DNA from: Salinibacterium sp.
GTDB lineage: Bacteria > Actinomycetota > Actinomycetes > Actinomycetales > Microbacteriaceae
Length of the DNA: 64,000 bases
NCBI GenBank assembly: GCA_019638845.1
Contig: JAHBSZ010000003.1
Span: 186,001 to 250,000 of the forward strand
Direction: 5' to 3'
Positions 32,585 to 40,132 of the stretch are shown piece after piece (position 1 is the stretch's first letter; every line of letters begins with the position of its first letter). Both the position numbers and the translations under genes were made by a program. The notes beneath the pieces are model-generated. The model was given only the letters and a program-made list of their open reading frames with translations. It searched no databases and was not told where the DNA came from.

Positions 32585-32610
32585 ATAAACCGGATGATGA
32601 TACGTTTTAT
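32585..32610. promoter_or_regulatory. 26-bp imperfect palindrome, candidate operator
   Basis: The site reads ATAAA-n-CG-N10-CG-n-TTTAT and 20 of its 26 positions are symmetric. It lies in the 86-base divergent gap between the regulator and the cupin gene and ends 2 bases before the cupin ATG. The symmetry and position suggest binding of the adjacent regulator. The right half overlaps TACGTT (32601-32606), a possible -10 box for the cupin gene. Confidence 0.5.
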
Positions 32611-32612
32611 GC

Positions 32613-32966
32613 ATGAGCACCAGCGCGACTCCTTCCTTCGACGTGGTCATCGACGACGCAAAAGCGCTAGTGCAAGCACTTCCCATCGAACCCGGGCGGG
32701 TGCGGTCGAAGCGGCTTTTCACGTCCGCGGGACTGACTGTTCTTGGTGTGGCGATGGACGGTGGCGCCATCATGCATGACCACGTTGCGGCCGTGCCGAT
32801 CCTGATCATTGTCGTTGAGGGTCAGGCGGTGCTGGAGGTCGAGCGCAAGAGAGTCGACCTACGAGTTGGCTCGATGGTGCACGTGGAAGGCAACGTTCAT
32901 CATCAAGTCGAAGCGCATGAACCGACGCGATTCCTGCTCTTGCTTCAGGCATCTCCCCTCAACTGA
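32613..32966 (+). CDS. Cupin-fold protein
   Basis: A 117-residue small cupin. The two motifs are recognisable but partly degenerate: HDHVAAVPILIIVVEGQAVL and GSMVHVEGNVHHQVEAHEPT, so several potential metal-ligand histidines remain. The function is unknown. No Shine-Dalgarno-like sequence is seen before the ATG, while a possible -10 box lies 6 bases upstream, so a leaderless transcript is possible. It is divergent from the regulator operon and probably under the same control. Confidence 0.85.
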   Translation: MSTSATPSFDVVIDDAKALVQALPIEPGRVRSKRLFTSAGLTVLGVAMDGGAIMHDHVAAVPILIIVVEGQAVLEVERKRVDLRVGSMVHVEGNVHHQVEAHEPTRFLLLLQASPLN

Positions 32967-32972
32967 GCTTGC

Positions 32973-33250
32973 GGCGATAACTGACCATCGCGGGTCGGTC
33001 GGCACAAACGCCGAGCTGATGAACGGAAGAAAGATGAGTGGATAGCTGAAAGCACTGGCTCCGTCGACGCTTTTGGCCGAGCCATGCGCCCACGGAGGCA
33101 CCCGTGCGAGACCCCATGACGAGGGCGAAACCGACGACGATTGCGACCGAGAAGATGTCGAATTGCCTGGGTCGTATTCGTAGTAGTGATGTGGCCAGAC
33201 AACAATCGTCTCGAGGCCATACTCGACAATGCCAAGCAAGAGAGAAGATC
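32973..33250 (-). pseudogene. Decayed membrane-protein fragments, including an ABC-2 permease piece
   Basis: Reading the minus strand, coherent protein sequence appears only in short pieces in different frames. About 33250-33170 gives GIVEYGLETIVVWPHHYYEYD, then the next frame gives RQFDIFSVAIVVGFALVMG, a membrane helix. The first frame then gives AKSVDGASAFSYPLIFLPF followed by ISSAFVPTD, closely matching the last third of ABC-2 type drug-exporter permeases. No start, ATPase gene or full domain remains. I read this as remnants of one or two genes joined by deletion and broken by frameshifts. Confidence 0.55.
33156..33182 (+). promoter_or_regulatory. Possible ECF42-type promoter upstream of the DGPF/sigma pair
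   Basis: TGTCGA (33156-33161) is followed after 17 bases by CGTA (33179-33182), about 75 bases before the DGPF gene. As I recall, ECF42 sigma factors use a TGTCGA -35 element and often control their own DGPF genes. A 6-base match can easily occur by chance. Confidence 0.3.
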
Positions 33251-33255
33251 GAAGC

Positions 33256-33591
33256 ATGCAGTATCTAGTCAACGTCATCGACAGCCGCAGCGAGTCTGGT
33301 ACAGCTGAGGAGGCAGTCGCGATCGACGCCTTCAACGAGAAGCTCCAGGCAGGCGGGCATTGGGTTTTTGCTGCGGGCCTCGCCGACCCCACAACATCGA
33401 CGTTGGTCGACGGCCGCGGGGCCGAACCCGTCTTCTCCGATGGCCCGTTCGTGGAAGCTAAAGAGTGGGCGGCCGGTTTTTGGATCATCGAGGCGCCAGA
33501 CCTGGATGTCGCGCTGAAGCTCATGGCCGAGGGCTCGCGAGCCTGCAACCGCCGGCTCGAGGTACGACCAGTCTTGTCGCCGCCGGCGTGA
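33256..33591 (+). CDS. YCII/DGPF-domain protein
   Basis: A 111-residue protein of the YCII-related (DGPF) family, with the namesake motif FSDGPFVEAKEW at about residues 63-74. DGPF proteins are the standard neighbours of ECF42 sigma factors. Their function is not known, and a role in sensing or small-molecule metabolism has been proposed. ATG at 33256 follows AGAGAAG. The stop overlaps the GTG start of the sigma factor gene (GTGA). Confidence 0.9.
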   Translation: MQYLVNVIDSRSESGTAEEAVAIDAFNEKLQAGGHWVFAAGLADPTTSTLVDGRGAEPVFSDGPFVEAKEWAAGFWIIEAPDLDVALKLMAEGSRACNRRLEVRPVLSPPA

Positions 33592-34805
33592 TCGACGCAC
33601 GGGATGTGCTCACCCGCGCCCATCGGGAGGAATGGGCGCGGGTGGTCGCGACCGTCGCGAAGCGGTTCGGGAATCTCGACACCGCCGAAGACGCGGCGGC
33701 GGAAGCCTTTGCCACGGCTGCTGAGCATTGGCCGTCCGACGGTATCCCGCCTAACCCAGGTGCGTGGCTCACGACTACAGCCACCCGCAAAGCCATCGAC
33801 CGGATCCGGCGCGAGAGCACTCGGGACGCGCGACACAGGGAGGCGCAGCTCGTGTACGACACCGAGGCAGAAGCGCTGGGCGTGATCAACGACGACCGCC
33901 TGCGACTGTTCTTCATCTGCTGCCATCCGGCACTCGGGATAGAGGCGCGCGTTGCGCTGACCCTTCGGATGGTCGGCGGGCTCAGCGTGCCCGAAATTGC
34001 CCGTGCGTTCTTGGTGCAGGAGACCACCATGGGTGCCCGGATCACACGGGCGAAGGCAAAGATCGCCGCGGCAGGCATCCCGTATCGCGTTCCCGCGGCC
34101 GACGATGTTCAACGCCGAGTGTCTGGAGTGTTGGCCGTGCTGTATCTGATCATGAACGAGGGATACCTGGCATCCGGACCCGACACAGCGCCGGTACGCG
34201 ACGACCTGACCGGCGAAGCTATTCGCCTTACGCGCCTGCTTCATGAGTTGCTCCCGGAGGACGGCGAGGTGACCGGGATGCTCGCCTTGATGTTGCTCAC
34301 GGATGCACGCAGGGTGGCGCGCGTGTCATCCGCCGGGGAGCTCGTACCGCTGGCCGATCAGGACAGAGGTCAGTGGAGCGCCGCGCAGATTTCCGAGGGG
34401 CATGCCTTGGTCCGCGAACGCCTAGCCTCCGGTATGGCGCCCGGCCGCTATCAGCTGCTCGCGGCGATCAATGCCGTGCACACAGACGGTGACGCACCTG
34501 ACTGGGCGCAGATCGTCGCACTCTACGATCAGCTGGTGGAACTTGATAGTTCACCGATCGTTCGACTCAATCGCGCGATCGCCGTCGGGGAGCGGGACGG
34601 ATTGGACGTGGGGCTCGCGCAAATCGATACCCTCAACGACAAACTGCAGCAGTATCACCCTTACCACGCGGCACGCGCGGACTTCCTCCGACGGATGGGT
34701 AGGGCACCAGCATCCCGCGCAGCCTACGAGGCCGCTATCGGGCTTGCGGGCAACACCGCCGAGGTTGCCTTCCTGACGCGCCGACGGGACGAGGTGGGGG
34801 AGTGA
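33588..34805 (+). CDS. ECF42-like extracytoplasmic-function sigma factor
   Basis: A 405-residue sigma factor. Region 2 spans about 5-75 (RAHREEWARVVATVAKRFGN, DTAEDAAAEAF) and region 4 about 105-160 (EARVALTLRMVGGLSVPEIA, LVQETTMGARITRAKAKI). A C-terminal extension of about 220 residues, helical with TPR-like character (GRYQLLAAINAVH, RLNRAIAVGERDGLDVGLAQ), is typical of the ECF42 group and replaces a membrane anti-sigma factor. GTG at 33588 overlaps the stop of the DGPF gene, indicating coupled translation. The inducing signal is unknown. Confidence 0.92.
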   Translation: MIDARDVLTRAHREEWARVVATVAKRFGNLDTAEDAAAEAFATAAEHWPSDGIPPNPGAWLTTTATRKAIDRIRRESTRDARHREAQLVYDTEAEALGVINDDRLRLFFICCHPALGIEARVALTLRMVGGLSVPEIARAFLVQETTMGARITRAKAKIAAAGIPYRVPAADDVQRRVSGVLAVLYLIMNEGYLASGPDTAPVRDDLTGEAIRLTRLLHELLPEDGEVTGMLALMLLTDARRVARVSSAGELVPLADQDRGQWSAAQISEGHALVRERLASGMAPGRYQLLAAINAVHTDGDAPDWAQIVALYDQLVELDSSPIVRLNRAIAVGERDGLDVGLAQIDTLNDKLQQYHPYHAARADFLRRMGRAPASRAAYEAAIGLAGNTAEVAFLTRRRDEVGE

Positions 34806-34881
34806 CGTTGGAGCAGCGGTTGACCGAACCGTGCCGGTCTGTCAATGTGTACAGCGTTCACTTTGAGCCTGGAAGGATTCC

Positions 34882-35523
34882 ATGACGGTTCGTATCGACC
34901 TCAATATCTCGCTTGACGGTGTGGCGATGCCGGTCGGCCAAACCGCCGAGAATCCGATGGGCGAACACTGGAGCAGGCTCGTCGCCGCTTACGTCGCTAC
35001 GAGAACCTTTCGGGAGCGTGTGCTGCATGACGCGACGGGGGAGGGCACCGCGGGCGTCGACGAGCGATACGCGGCGGGCTATTTTGAGGGTGTCGGTGCT
35101 GAGATCATGGGGGCGGGGATGTTCGGGTTCCACGCCTATCCCGACGATCCAGATTGGCGTGGCTGGTGGGGCGACGAGCCGCCCTTCCGTGCGCCGGTGC
35201 TCGTGTTGACCCACCGAGAGCGCGCGCCGATTGAGTTCGCCAACGGCACCCGGTTTGAGTTCCTCGCCGTGAGTCCCCGTGTCGCTCTTGAGCGTGCGAG
35301 CGAACTGGCTGGCGGGGCCGACGTACGAATCGGCGGGGGAGCGAGCCTCGCGCGCGACTTTCTCGCCGCGGGCCTCGTGGATCGCCTCCATGTCGCGATC
35401 GCCCCGATTGTGCTCGGCCGGGGTGTGCGGCTATGGGATGACTTGCGGGAATTCGAGAGCGACTTTGCAATCACTTCGGAGGTTGCCGAGAGCGGCGTCA
35501 TTCACGTCACGTTTACGCGCTGA
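34882..35523 (+). CDS. RibD C-terminal/dihydrofolate reductase-like protein
   Basis: A 213-residue protein of the RibD_C family, which shares the DHFR fold. The start VRIDLNISLDGVAM, the mid segment APVLVLTHRERAPIEF and the nucleotide-binding GGGASLARDFLAAGLVDRLH are family signatures. Such stand-alone proteins are common near ECF42/DGPF modules, and their reactions are mostly unknown. It lies 76 bases after the sigma factor gene and has GGAAGGA before its ATG. Confidence 0.88.
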   Translation: MTVRIDLNISLDGVAMPVGQTAENPMGEHWSRLVAAYVATRTFRERVLHDATGEGTAGVDERYAAGYFEGVGAEIMGAGMFGFHAYPDDPDWRGWWGDEPPFRAPVLVLTHRERAPIEFANGTRFEFLAVSPRVALERASELAGGADVRIGGGASLARDFLAAGLVDRLHVAIAPIVLGRGVRLWDDLREFESDFAITSEVAESGVIHVTFTR

Positions 35524-35567
35524 GCCTTCGAATTCATCACTATCGGCGTCTGCGGAGGTCCTGGCCG

Positions 35568-36689
35568 CTACGGGGCGGTCCATTGTTGGAGGCTCGCGGT
35601 TCCTCGTCTGGTGGAGCTTGGGGGAGTGGCGCGGAGCAGGGCGTCACGGAATGCAGCACCGATGGGGTTTGATGCCTGGGCGACCTTGCCCATGAGGCGG
35701 GACTGCGACCAGATTGCTTTGGTGCGCTTGCGCCGTATGTCGCCATAGAGGCGGAGGGCTGAGTCGATGTCCGCGCGGCCCCTCAGCGCAAGGACCAGGG
35801 TCGCCGCATCCTCTATCGCCTGTCCTGCGCCCTGTCCAAGGTTCGGGGTCATCCCGTGGGCGGCGTCTCCGAGAAGGGCGGTGCGACCCCGCACGAACGA
35901 CGCCGGGAGGCGCTTGAGGTCGTAGATATCGTGACGGAGCACCGAGTCGCTCGGTGTGGCCTCGATGACCGCTCGGATTGGCTGGTGCCAGGCTGAAAAG
36001 CGCTCGAGTACCGACTGGCGTTCGTCCGGGCGTGATTCACCGGGTGCGGTCGACTCCGTCGCGAACCAGTAGATCCGATCATCGGGGAGGGGAACAATGC
36101 CGAAGATGTGTCCGCGGCCCCAGGTCTCGCCGGCCTCGTCGTTCAGGTCGACTGCGGTGGATGTCACCCCGCGCCAGGCGGTGTAGCCGGCGTAGCGCAG
36201 CCCGCGGTCGAGCCCGAGTCGTGCCCGGGATTCGCTCCGGATGCCGTCCGACGCAATGACGAGATCGAACGACTCCACGCCACCGGCCGCGTGGATTGTT
36301 GGAGCACCACTGCCTGTCACCGTGACCTCCGCCCCGAACCGGAGAGTTCCGCGGGGGAGAGCCTCGACGAGCGCCCGATGCAGTTCGGCTCGATGCAGGC
36401 TCCTGATCGAGGGAACCATCGCAGGTGGCATCGCGAGGAGCCAGTCGCCGGACGGCAAGCGCTGTCCGGCCCGCATGTGCGAGATGGCGTCGCTGCTAAT
36501 CGCCCGGATGCGATCGCCGAGCCCGATCGAGTCGAGCGCGCCGAATGCATTGCCGAACAGAGTCAACCCGGCGCCGACAGCGGCTGCCTCGTCTCGTCGC
36601 TCGAACACCTCGACATCATGACCGTCAGCGACCAAACCTGCAGCAACGGTCAATCCGCCGATCCCCGCTCCGATGACTCCTACGCGCAC
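35568..36689 (-). CDS. FAD-dependent monooxygenase
   Basis: A 373-residue flavoprotein monooxygenase. The Rossmann motif is VIGAGIGGLTVAAGLVADG, the DG motif is IASDGIRSESRARLG, and the second FAD motif is GDAAHGMTPNLGQGAGQAIED. The overall form resembles salicylate hydroxylase or zeaxanthin epoxidase-like enzymes. The substrate is unknown. It stands alone between convergent RibD-like and same-strand MerR genes, with about 110 bases of spacer on the MerR side. Confidence 0.88.
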   Translation of the reverse strand: MRVGVIGAGIGGLTVAAGLVADGHDVEVFERRDEAAAVGAGLTLFGNAFGALDSIGLGDRIRAISSDAISHMRAGQRLPSGDWLLAMPPAMVPSIRSLHRAELHRALVEALPRGTLRFGAEVTVTGSGAPTIHAAGGVESFDLVIASDGIRSESRARLGLDRGLRYAGYTAWRGVTSTAVDLNDEAGETWGRGHIFGIVPLPDDRIYWFATESTAPGESRPDERQSVLERFSAWHQPIRAVIEATPSDSVLRHDIYDLKRLPASFVRGRTALLGDAAHGMTPNLGQGAGQAIEDAATLVLALRGRADIDSALRLYGDIRRKRTKAIWSQSRLMGKVAQASNPIGAAFRDALLRATPPSSTRRGTASLQQWTAP

Positions 36690-36800
36690 TCGATTCCCTC
36701 TTCTCCTGACATGTCCCGAGTTTGTCAGAGGGTGGCAGTCACTCGCATTTGAGCTTTGTACACAGTGGTTGTGGCGTAGCAGGCGGTGCGAAGCGATGGA

Positions 36801-37103
36801 TCAACGCGCCGACTTGAGATCGTCGAGTTGAGTTTGCAGTAGTCGGTTTGCAGCCTCGAGTTCGAGAACATGACGTGCGCCGGTGAGATTCACTCCAGCC
36901 CTCAGCAATTCACTGACGCGACGGAGCGTTCCTAGGTCGTCTTCGCTGTAGCGGCGGGTGCCGCCGGAGGTTCGGTCGGGTTCGAGCAAGCCCTTCCTCT
37001 CGTAGAGCCGCAAGGCTTGCTCGCCGACCCCGACAAGCTCGGCTGCCACCGCGATCCCGTAGACCCCGCGCGAGCCGGCGATGTCGTTATCTTGCGTTGC
37101 CAT
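36801..37103 (-). CDS. MerR-family regulator, HspR-like
   Basis: A 100-residue short MerR-type regulator. The winged helix is VYGIAVAAELVGVGEQALRL with YERKGLLEPDRTSGGTRRYS and the family RRY wing, followed by a short coiled coil (LELEAANRLLQTQLDDLKSAR). The lack of an effector domain and the divergent hsp20 gene fit an HspR-like heat-shock repressor. Canonical HspR is encoded with dnaK, so this is a second, local type. Confidence 0.85.
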   Translation of the reverse strand: MATQDNDIAGSRGVYGIAVAAELVGVGEQALRLYERKGLLEPDRTSGGTRRYSEDDLGTLRRVSELLRAGVNLTGARHVLELEAANRLLQTQLDDLKSAR

Positions 37104-37123
37104 GAATAATCCCGTTTCGAAGC

Positions 37124-37152
37124 TTGCATCTATGTGTCTTTCGAGTTATAAA
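37124..37152 (+). promoter_or_regulatory. Promoter for hsp20
   Basis: TTGCAT (37124-37129), a 17-base spacer and TATAAA (37147-37152) make a good vegetative-type promoter. It points to hsp20, with the start codon about 70 bases downstream, and is embedded in the repeat array of the proposed operator. Confidence 0.55.
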
Positions 37153-37176
37153 AAATCTATACCACTCGACATAGAT
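37128..37176. promoter_or_regulatory. Candidate operator for the MerR/HspR-like regulator
   Basis: The gap between the regulator and hsp20 holds ATCTATGT (37128-37135) and TCGAGT (37141-37146), mirrored by ACTCGA (37164-37169) and ACATAGAT (37169-37176), plus a further ATCTAT (37155-37160). TCGAGT-N17-ACTCGA resembles the HAIR element CTTGAGT-N7-ACTCAAG, with about one extra helical turn between halves. It overlaps the hsp20 promoter. Confidence 0.5.
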
Positions 37177-37220
37177 TGTCGATGGATCGAACTGACAAGT
37201 GAAATGGAGGAGATTCAGCA

Positions 37221-37655
37221 ATGTTGTTGCAACATGACCCATTCCGTGAGCTCGACCGGCTCACCCAGCAGGTATTCGGGACTGTTGCCCGTCCGTCTGG
37301 CATGCCATTAGACGCGTGGCGCGAGGGCGACGACTTCGTGGTGGAACTCGACCTGCCCGGTATCGATTCGGACAAGTTGGACATCGATGTGGAGCGCAAC
37401 GTCCTGACCATCCGTGCAGAGCGACTCAGCCACATGCCTGACGCCGCGAACGCGGTCGCTACTGAGCGCTCGTGGGGTGTCTTCAGCCGCCAACTGGTAC
37501 TGGGAGACGCCCTCGACACCGAGAAGGTCGATGCCGATTACACGGCTGGCGTCCTGCGCCTGCGCATCCCGATAGCGGAGCAGGCCAAGCCCCGCAAGAT
37601 CAGCATCGGAACTGGGGACGCACATCGGAAAGAGGTGAAAGGTATCCACGCGTAA
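37221..37655 (+). CDS. Hsp20/alpha-crystallin small heat-shock protein
   Basis: A 144-residue holdase chaperone. The alpha-crystallin domain covers about 30-125, with [20 protein letters not shown] at its start, [13 protein letters not shown], and the conserved AxYxxGVL-type motif read here as [13 protein letters not shown]. The C-terminal I-x-I-like segment is KISIGTG. It follows the site GGAGG. It is divergent from the HspR-like regulator, which probably represses it outside stress. Confidence 0.94.
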   Translation: MLLQHDPFRELDRLTQQVFGTVARPSGMPLDAWREGDDFVVELDLPGIDSDKLDIDVERNVLTIRAERLSHMPDAANAVATERSWGVFSRQLVLGDALDTEKVDADYTAGVLRLRIPIAEQAKPRKISIGTGDAHRKEVKGIHA

Positions 37656-38009
37656 CGTGGGGAAGTGACCCGGCACCGACGGGGGTTGACGACATGATCC
37701 TGGAGACTGCGGAGTTAGCACCGGACACTCGAGACAGCCGAGAATTGCCGCTGCAGGATAGAAGATGGGTGGCGGCCACGTTCGCGGCGATCATGACTGC
37801 CTCCGGCTTCGGTGATCGGGTCATCGTTGGAACGCTCTTCCGTCCGACTCAAGACTGCGGGCCCAGTGGCGAGTGGACTCTGCGGTGGCGAGCACCGACG
37901 CGACTGCCCATTCATGGGCTGCCCGCGCGGGTTCGATCACCCCCGGTGCAGGGAGTGATCCCATCCAATCCGCCCGGAGCCCCGCTGGGGTTCCGGGCGA
38001 ACCGGATGA
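37656..38009. other. Gap of about 350 bases without a convincing gene
   Basis: Between hsp20 and the TetR gene no recognised gene is found. A plus-strand frame from ATG 37694 gives MILETAELAPDTRDSRELPL and then RRWVAATFAAIMTASGFGD, which looks protein-like for about 45 residues and then turns into Pro/Arg-rich sequence. It may be the start of a decayed gene. I could not identify it. Confidence 0.35.
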
Positions 38010-38732
38010 TCACTCAGAGGAGGGCTGGGCTGCCTGTGGTCGGTCGGCAGTCACAACGGAAGTCGGTGAGGGCGTCAACGACGTCACGTCTACCCGCTGA
38101 GCTTCGGCTATTCGCGTGGGTGCAACGGCCTGGCGGATCACGTCGATAAGCGTCCGCACCGTCTCCTCGAGGTCGGCGTCCTCCGGTAGTTGCTTGATCA
38201 GCCAGATGTCGATCACCTGCGCGAGCGCCATAACCATGGCTAGCAGGAGGTCCGTCGGGAGGTCGGTTCGCACAGCGCCGATCTCTTGCCCGATGGTTAG
38301 GGTGCGCAATAGCCAAGGCAGCGTTGCACGCTCAGCCTCCTCCTGCGCCGCACTCATGGAGGGCCCCGCGCCACCCGCCAGCCAGCCTCGCAACAATGCG
38401 GCAACATCTGGAGTGCTCAGCAGAATCTTCATGAGCCGTAGATAGAGGTCGGCGAGCGAAGCCCAGTATTCGTCGGGATCACCTGCCGAAGGGATCGGGA
38501 ACGGGCCCGCGCCACCAAGTAGGCTTTGCAGCCTGTCTCGGATGACGTGCGTATAAAGGTCCTCCTTGCCGACGAAGTAGTAGTACATCGACCCCTTGGA
38601 GATTCCCGCGGCATTGATGATTCGGTTGAGAGACGCATCGTGAAATCCGCGCGTCGCGAACTCGTCGAAGGCGGCCTGTACTATCGCCTGTTGCTGAGCC
38701 GCAGGCAATTTCGTGAATCGGGGTCGGACCAT
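38010..38732 (-). CDS. TetR-family transcriptional regulator
   Basis: A 240-residue regulator. The N-terminal helix-turn-helix is AAFDEFATRGFHDASLNRII with GISKGSMYYYFVGKEDLY, a textbook TetR DNA-binding domain. The rest is a helical ligand-binding domain (EYWASLADLYLRLMKILL, LLLAMVMALAQVIDIWLIKQ). It follows the FAD monooxygenase gene by 4 bases on the same strand and so is likely autoregulated together with it through the operator at 39943-39968. Confidence 0.93.
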   Translation of the reverse strand: MVRPRFTKLPAAQQQAIVQAAFDEFATRGFHDASLNRIINAAGISKGSMYYYFVGKEDLYTHVIRDRLQSLLGGAGPFPIPSAGDPDEYWASLADLYLRLMKILLSTPDVAALLRGWLAGGAGPSMSAAQEEAERATLPWLLRTLTIGQEIGAVRTDLPTDLLLAMVMALAQVIDIWLIKQLPEDADLEETVRTLIDVIRQAVAPTRIAEAQRVDVTSLTPSPTSVVTADRPQAAQPSSE

Positions 38733-38736
38733 TCTC

Positions 38737-39921
38737 CTAGTGTGCCGGAGTCTGTTCCGGGAACGACGGAAGCTCGACGCGATCGTGGAAGCTCCTGCCC
38801 ATTGCCAATTTGGCGACCTTGGGAAGCCCCATCGTCTTCAACACCGAGTTCCTGACGAAAAGTTGGAACCTATTCTTTGGCGCGAAAGCCAGACCCAATC
38901 TCTGAGCGGCGTCCTGCTTGGAACGTACCAGTGGGGCCAACCGTGCCTCGTACCGGGCGAACGCCTCACTATGGTCATCGGTTCGCGCGAGTTCCGCTGC
39001 CAGCGTGTACCCCTCGACCATGGCTAGCGCCGAGCCCTGACCAGCCAGGAATGAAGGGCCGGCTGCGGCATCGCCCACGAGAGCAATGCGGCCGGTCGAC
39101 CACGCAGGCATCCGGATTTGGCTAGCCGAGTCGAAGTAGAAGTTCTTCGCGTTGGCCATGACGGCGAGCATCTCAGGCAACTCCCACCCCTTGCCGCCCA
39201 GCTTCTCGTGCAACAGTTTCTCCTGCTCCGTGCGCTCGATCGGGATATCCCCGTCGTGCCGCATGGTGAACAGGATCAGGGTGGCATCGTCTCGAAACGA
39301 GAGTCGGATGGCCTGAAACCCGACCTCGGCATACATCATGGCGACGAGTTCGTCGCGCTGCGGATACTGTTCCGCATCGAACGCGGCAACCACCAGGCCG
39401 AGATACTTCTCGAATTGCTCATCCGGACCGAAGGCAAGCTTCCGGACCCGGGAGTGCAGACCGTCGGCGCCGATGACCAGATCAAAGTCGCGGATGCTCC
39501 CGCTCTCAAAGGTGACCCGAACGTGCTTGCCGTCGTCGACGAGGTCTCGCACGGTGTCGCCTAGCAGCAACTCCACTGCGCCGCCGAGGGCGTCGTAGAT
39601 AACTTCAGCGAGATCGGCGCGCGGGATGCTCAGGTACCGCTTGTTCGACTCAATTACGGCCTCAGGATTGAACGACGCGATCTTGCGACCGTTGCGGTCG
39701 ATCGCCCTCGCTTCGGCAAAGATATATCCGCGCTTGCGCAGCTCAGGCACGATGCCCATCTGCTGCGCCACATCGAAACCAGCGCCCCAGAAGTCGATCA
39801 AGTAGCCGCCGCTGCGCAACGTGGGGGAGTGCTCCACGATCGTGACCTCGTGGCCGGATCTGTTCAACCAGAATGCAAGCGTGGGACCGGCGATCCCAGC
39901 TCCGACGATCAAGACTTTCAT
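38737..39921 (-). CDS. FAD-dependent monooxygenase paired with TetR
   Basis: A 394-residue monooxygenase. The nucleotide-binding motif is VGAGIAGPTLAFWLNRSGH, the DG motif is VIGADGLHSRVRKLAFG, and the second FAD motif reads GDAAAGPSFLAGQGSALAM, where the usual GDAAH histidine is Ala. It belongs to the group that includes TetX-like and other drug- or xenobiotic-modifying monooxygenases. The TetR gene in the same operon suggests induction by its substrate. A role in drug inactivation is inference. Confidence 0.87.
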   Translation of the reverse strand: MKVLIVGAGIAGPTLAFWLNRSGHEVTIVEHSPTLRSGGYLIDFWGAGFDVAQQMGIVPELRKRGYIFAEARAIDRNGRKIASFNPEAVIESNKRYLSIPRADLAEVIYDALGGAVELLLGDTVRDLVDDGKHVRVTFESGSIRDFDLVIGADGLHSRVRKLAFGPDEQFEKYLGLVVAAFDAEQYPQRDELVAMMYAEVGFQAIRLSFRDDATLILFTMRHDGDIPIERTEQEKLLHEKLGGKGWELPEMLAVMANAKNFYFDSASQIRMPAWSTGRIALVGDAAAGPSFLAGQGSALAMVEGYTLAAELARTDDHSEAFARYEARLAPLVRSKQDAAQRLGLAFAPKNRFQLFVRNSVLKTMGLPKVAKLAMGRSFHDRVELPSFPEQTPAH

Positions 39922-39942
39922 GAAGCATCCTCTCCATTCATC

Positions 39943-39968
39943 AGACCACTAGTCTAAACCGGTGGTCT
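39943..39968. promoter_or_regulatory. TetR-type operator
   Basis: AGACCAC (39943-39949) and GTGGTCT (39962-39968) are exact inverted repeats around 12 bases. A nested AGAC-N5-GTCT (39943-39955) and direct repeats GTCTAAA (39952-39958 and 39965-39971) also occur. The site lies about 22 bases upstream of the monooxygenase start. Confidence 0.6.
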
Positions 39969-40132
39969 AAAGCCGTCAACGGGCGCACAGAATCATCCGA
40001 CGGCGGGAATCCAAACGTGTGGTCGGAGAGGGAATGAGATCAGCAGTGGGGAAGGACTAGAGGCGATATTCCCCGGTCGGCTGCCGAAAGAATGCATTAC
40101 TTGACATAATGTGCATTATCGGAGGTAAGAAA

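Noticed and set aside
32859..34244. Long open minus-strand frame across the cupin, DGPF and sigma factor genes
   Set aside because: Mostly antisense to three well-supported plus-strand genes and of low-complexity composition. Only the part at about 32973-33250 looks like real protein remnant.
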